From an uncultured Methylobacillus sp. (lineage in GTDB: Bacteria > Pseudomonadota > Gammaproteobacteria > Burkholderiales > Methylophilaceae), in contig CAMLDQ010000099.1 in assembly GCA_946478965.1 (NCBI GenBank), positions 1 through 5,804 on the forward strand: a stretch of 5,804 bases of DNA, in the 5' to 3' direction. The notes under the pieces were generated by a model. The model had not been told where the DNA came from and searched no databases. It worked only from the letters and a program-made list of their open reading frames with translations. Of this stretch, positions 5,462 through 5,804 are shown piece after piece. How positions within the stretch are numbered: the stretch's first letter is position 1; each line of letters starts with the position of its first letter. The position numbers and the translations under genes were made by a program.

Positions 5462-5804
5462 GGCAAATCAATCAGTGTTCGCCAACCGCTGGCTACCCAG
5501 GATTTCCACGAATTCGGTCGCTTTGCGATCAGTAAGCTGCTCAAGCGCTTGGCCCTCTCATTAGACAGCGGCACGGAGCGCTCAGTGGCGACTGGCAGCT
5601 TTGAGGAATCAGAAATTCTCTGACTGCTTTTCGGCGATGAACCTGAAGTGAGGGCAGTCGCCTCGCGACCCATATCGGCCGCTCGGCACTCCTTGCGTGA
5701 TATTGGAACGATAAAGCGTGTGCAAGCAGCAGTTGTCGATGAATTGAGCAAAGTTAAAGGAGAAGTCGACTGTCGCGTTTTCGAACCATGGCTGACTCCT
5801 GCAT
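5462..5804 (+). pseudogene. Interrupted coding fragment of unknown family, leaving the window
   Basis: This plus-strand frame reads as protein: QPLATQDFHEFGRFAISK, LLKRLALSLDS, TGSFEESEIL, then an in-frame TGA (5621-5623), then LLFGDEPEVRAVASRPIS, ARHSLRDIGTIKRVQAAVVD and FEPWLTPA at the right edge. The other two plus frames have many stops. The sense and charge pattern (amphipathic helices such as FGRFAISKLLKRLAL) is protein-like on both sides of the TGA, so a single nonsense change in one gene is the simplest reading. No ATG or ribosome binding site lies between the MFS stop and this segment, which suggests the 5' part is also missing. I do not recognise the family. Alternatives are a sequencing error at 5621-5623, or a short gene using GTG after the TGA. 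A 116-codon minus-strand frame over the same bases is Ser/Arg-rich and looks like an antisense shadow. Confidence 0.5.

Noticed and set aside
5460..5500. Terminator after the MFS gene
   Set aside because: AGCGG and CCGCT are complementary but separated by a long loop, with no T-tract; not convincing.
5401..5751. 116-codon minus-strand frame at the right end
   Set aside because: It is Ser/Arg-rich without hydrophobic core segments; the plus strand over the same bases reads as a better protein apart from one TGA.

Overview
The window looks like chromosomal DNA of a Gram-negative proteobacterium. GC content is moderately high (mid to high fifties by eye). There are AraC-, LysR- and MFS-type proteins of proteobacterial character and a good sigma-54 promoter. 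A betaproteobacterium is my best guess, but nothing here fixes the genus. I see no tRNA, rRNA, CRISPR array, transposase or integrase. All calls come from reading the sequence; no homology search was possible.

Layout, left to right. (1) The 3' part of a staphylococcal-nuclease-like gene enters from the left edge and ends at 338. (2) A gene-free stretch of about 390 bases (339-726) is rich in short hairpins and contains a probable terminator for the next gene. (3) An unrecognised 240-residue protein is encoded on the minus strand (727-1449). It has a strong Shine-Dalgarno and, just upstream, a near-consensus sigma-54 promoter with a long imperfect dyad placed where an enhancer-binding site would lie. 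(4) Divergent from it, an AraC-type regulator with a C-terminal GyrI-like ligand-binding domain (1721-2590) is followed by a very clear intrinsic terminator. (5) A second gene-poor stretch (2591-2959) holds two further perfect hairpins. (6) A classical divergent pair follows: a LysR-type regulator on the minus strand (2960-3865) and a 14-helix MFS drug-type exporter on the plus strand (4005-5459). The 139-base gap between them contains a perfect 7+7 inverted repeat of LysR-box type. (7) Downstream of the exporter, the remaining 345 bases read as a protein-coding frame on the plus strand that lacks a start and is broken by one in-frame TGA, so it is probably a decayed gene fragment that leaves the window.

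How the genes may work together. The LysR regulator probably controls the MFS exporter next to it, with an unknown small-molecule signal. The AraC/GyrI protein is a single-gene transcription unit that probably senses a small amphipathic or cationic compound; its target is not evident here. The sigma-54-driven 240-residue gene is the least explained item: its promoter implies control by an activator not encoded in this window. I found no strong evidence for a wholly new multi-gene system. The best leads are the sigma-54 orphan gene with its dyad, the interrupted gene at the right edge, and the near-identical 20-base repeat shared by the nuclease gene and the sigma-54 gene's upstream region.
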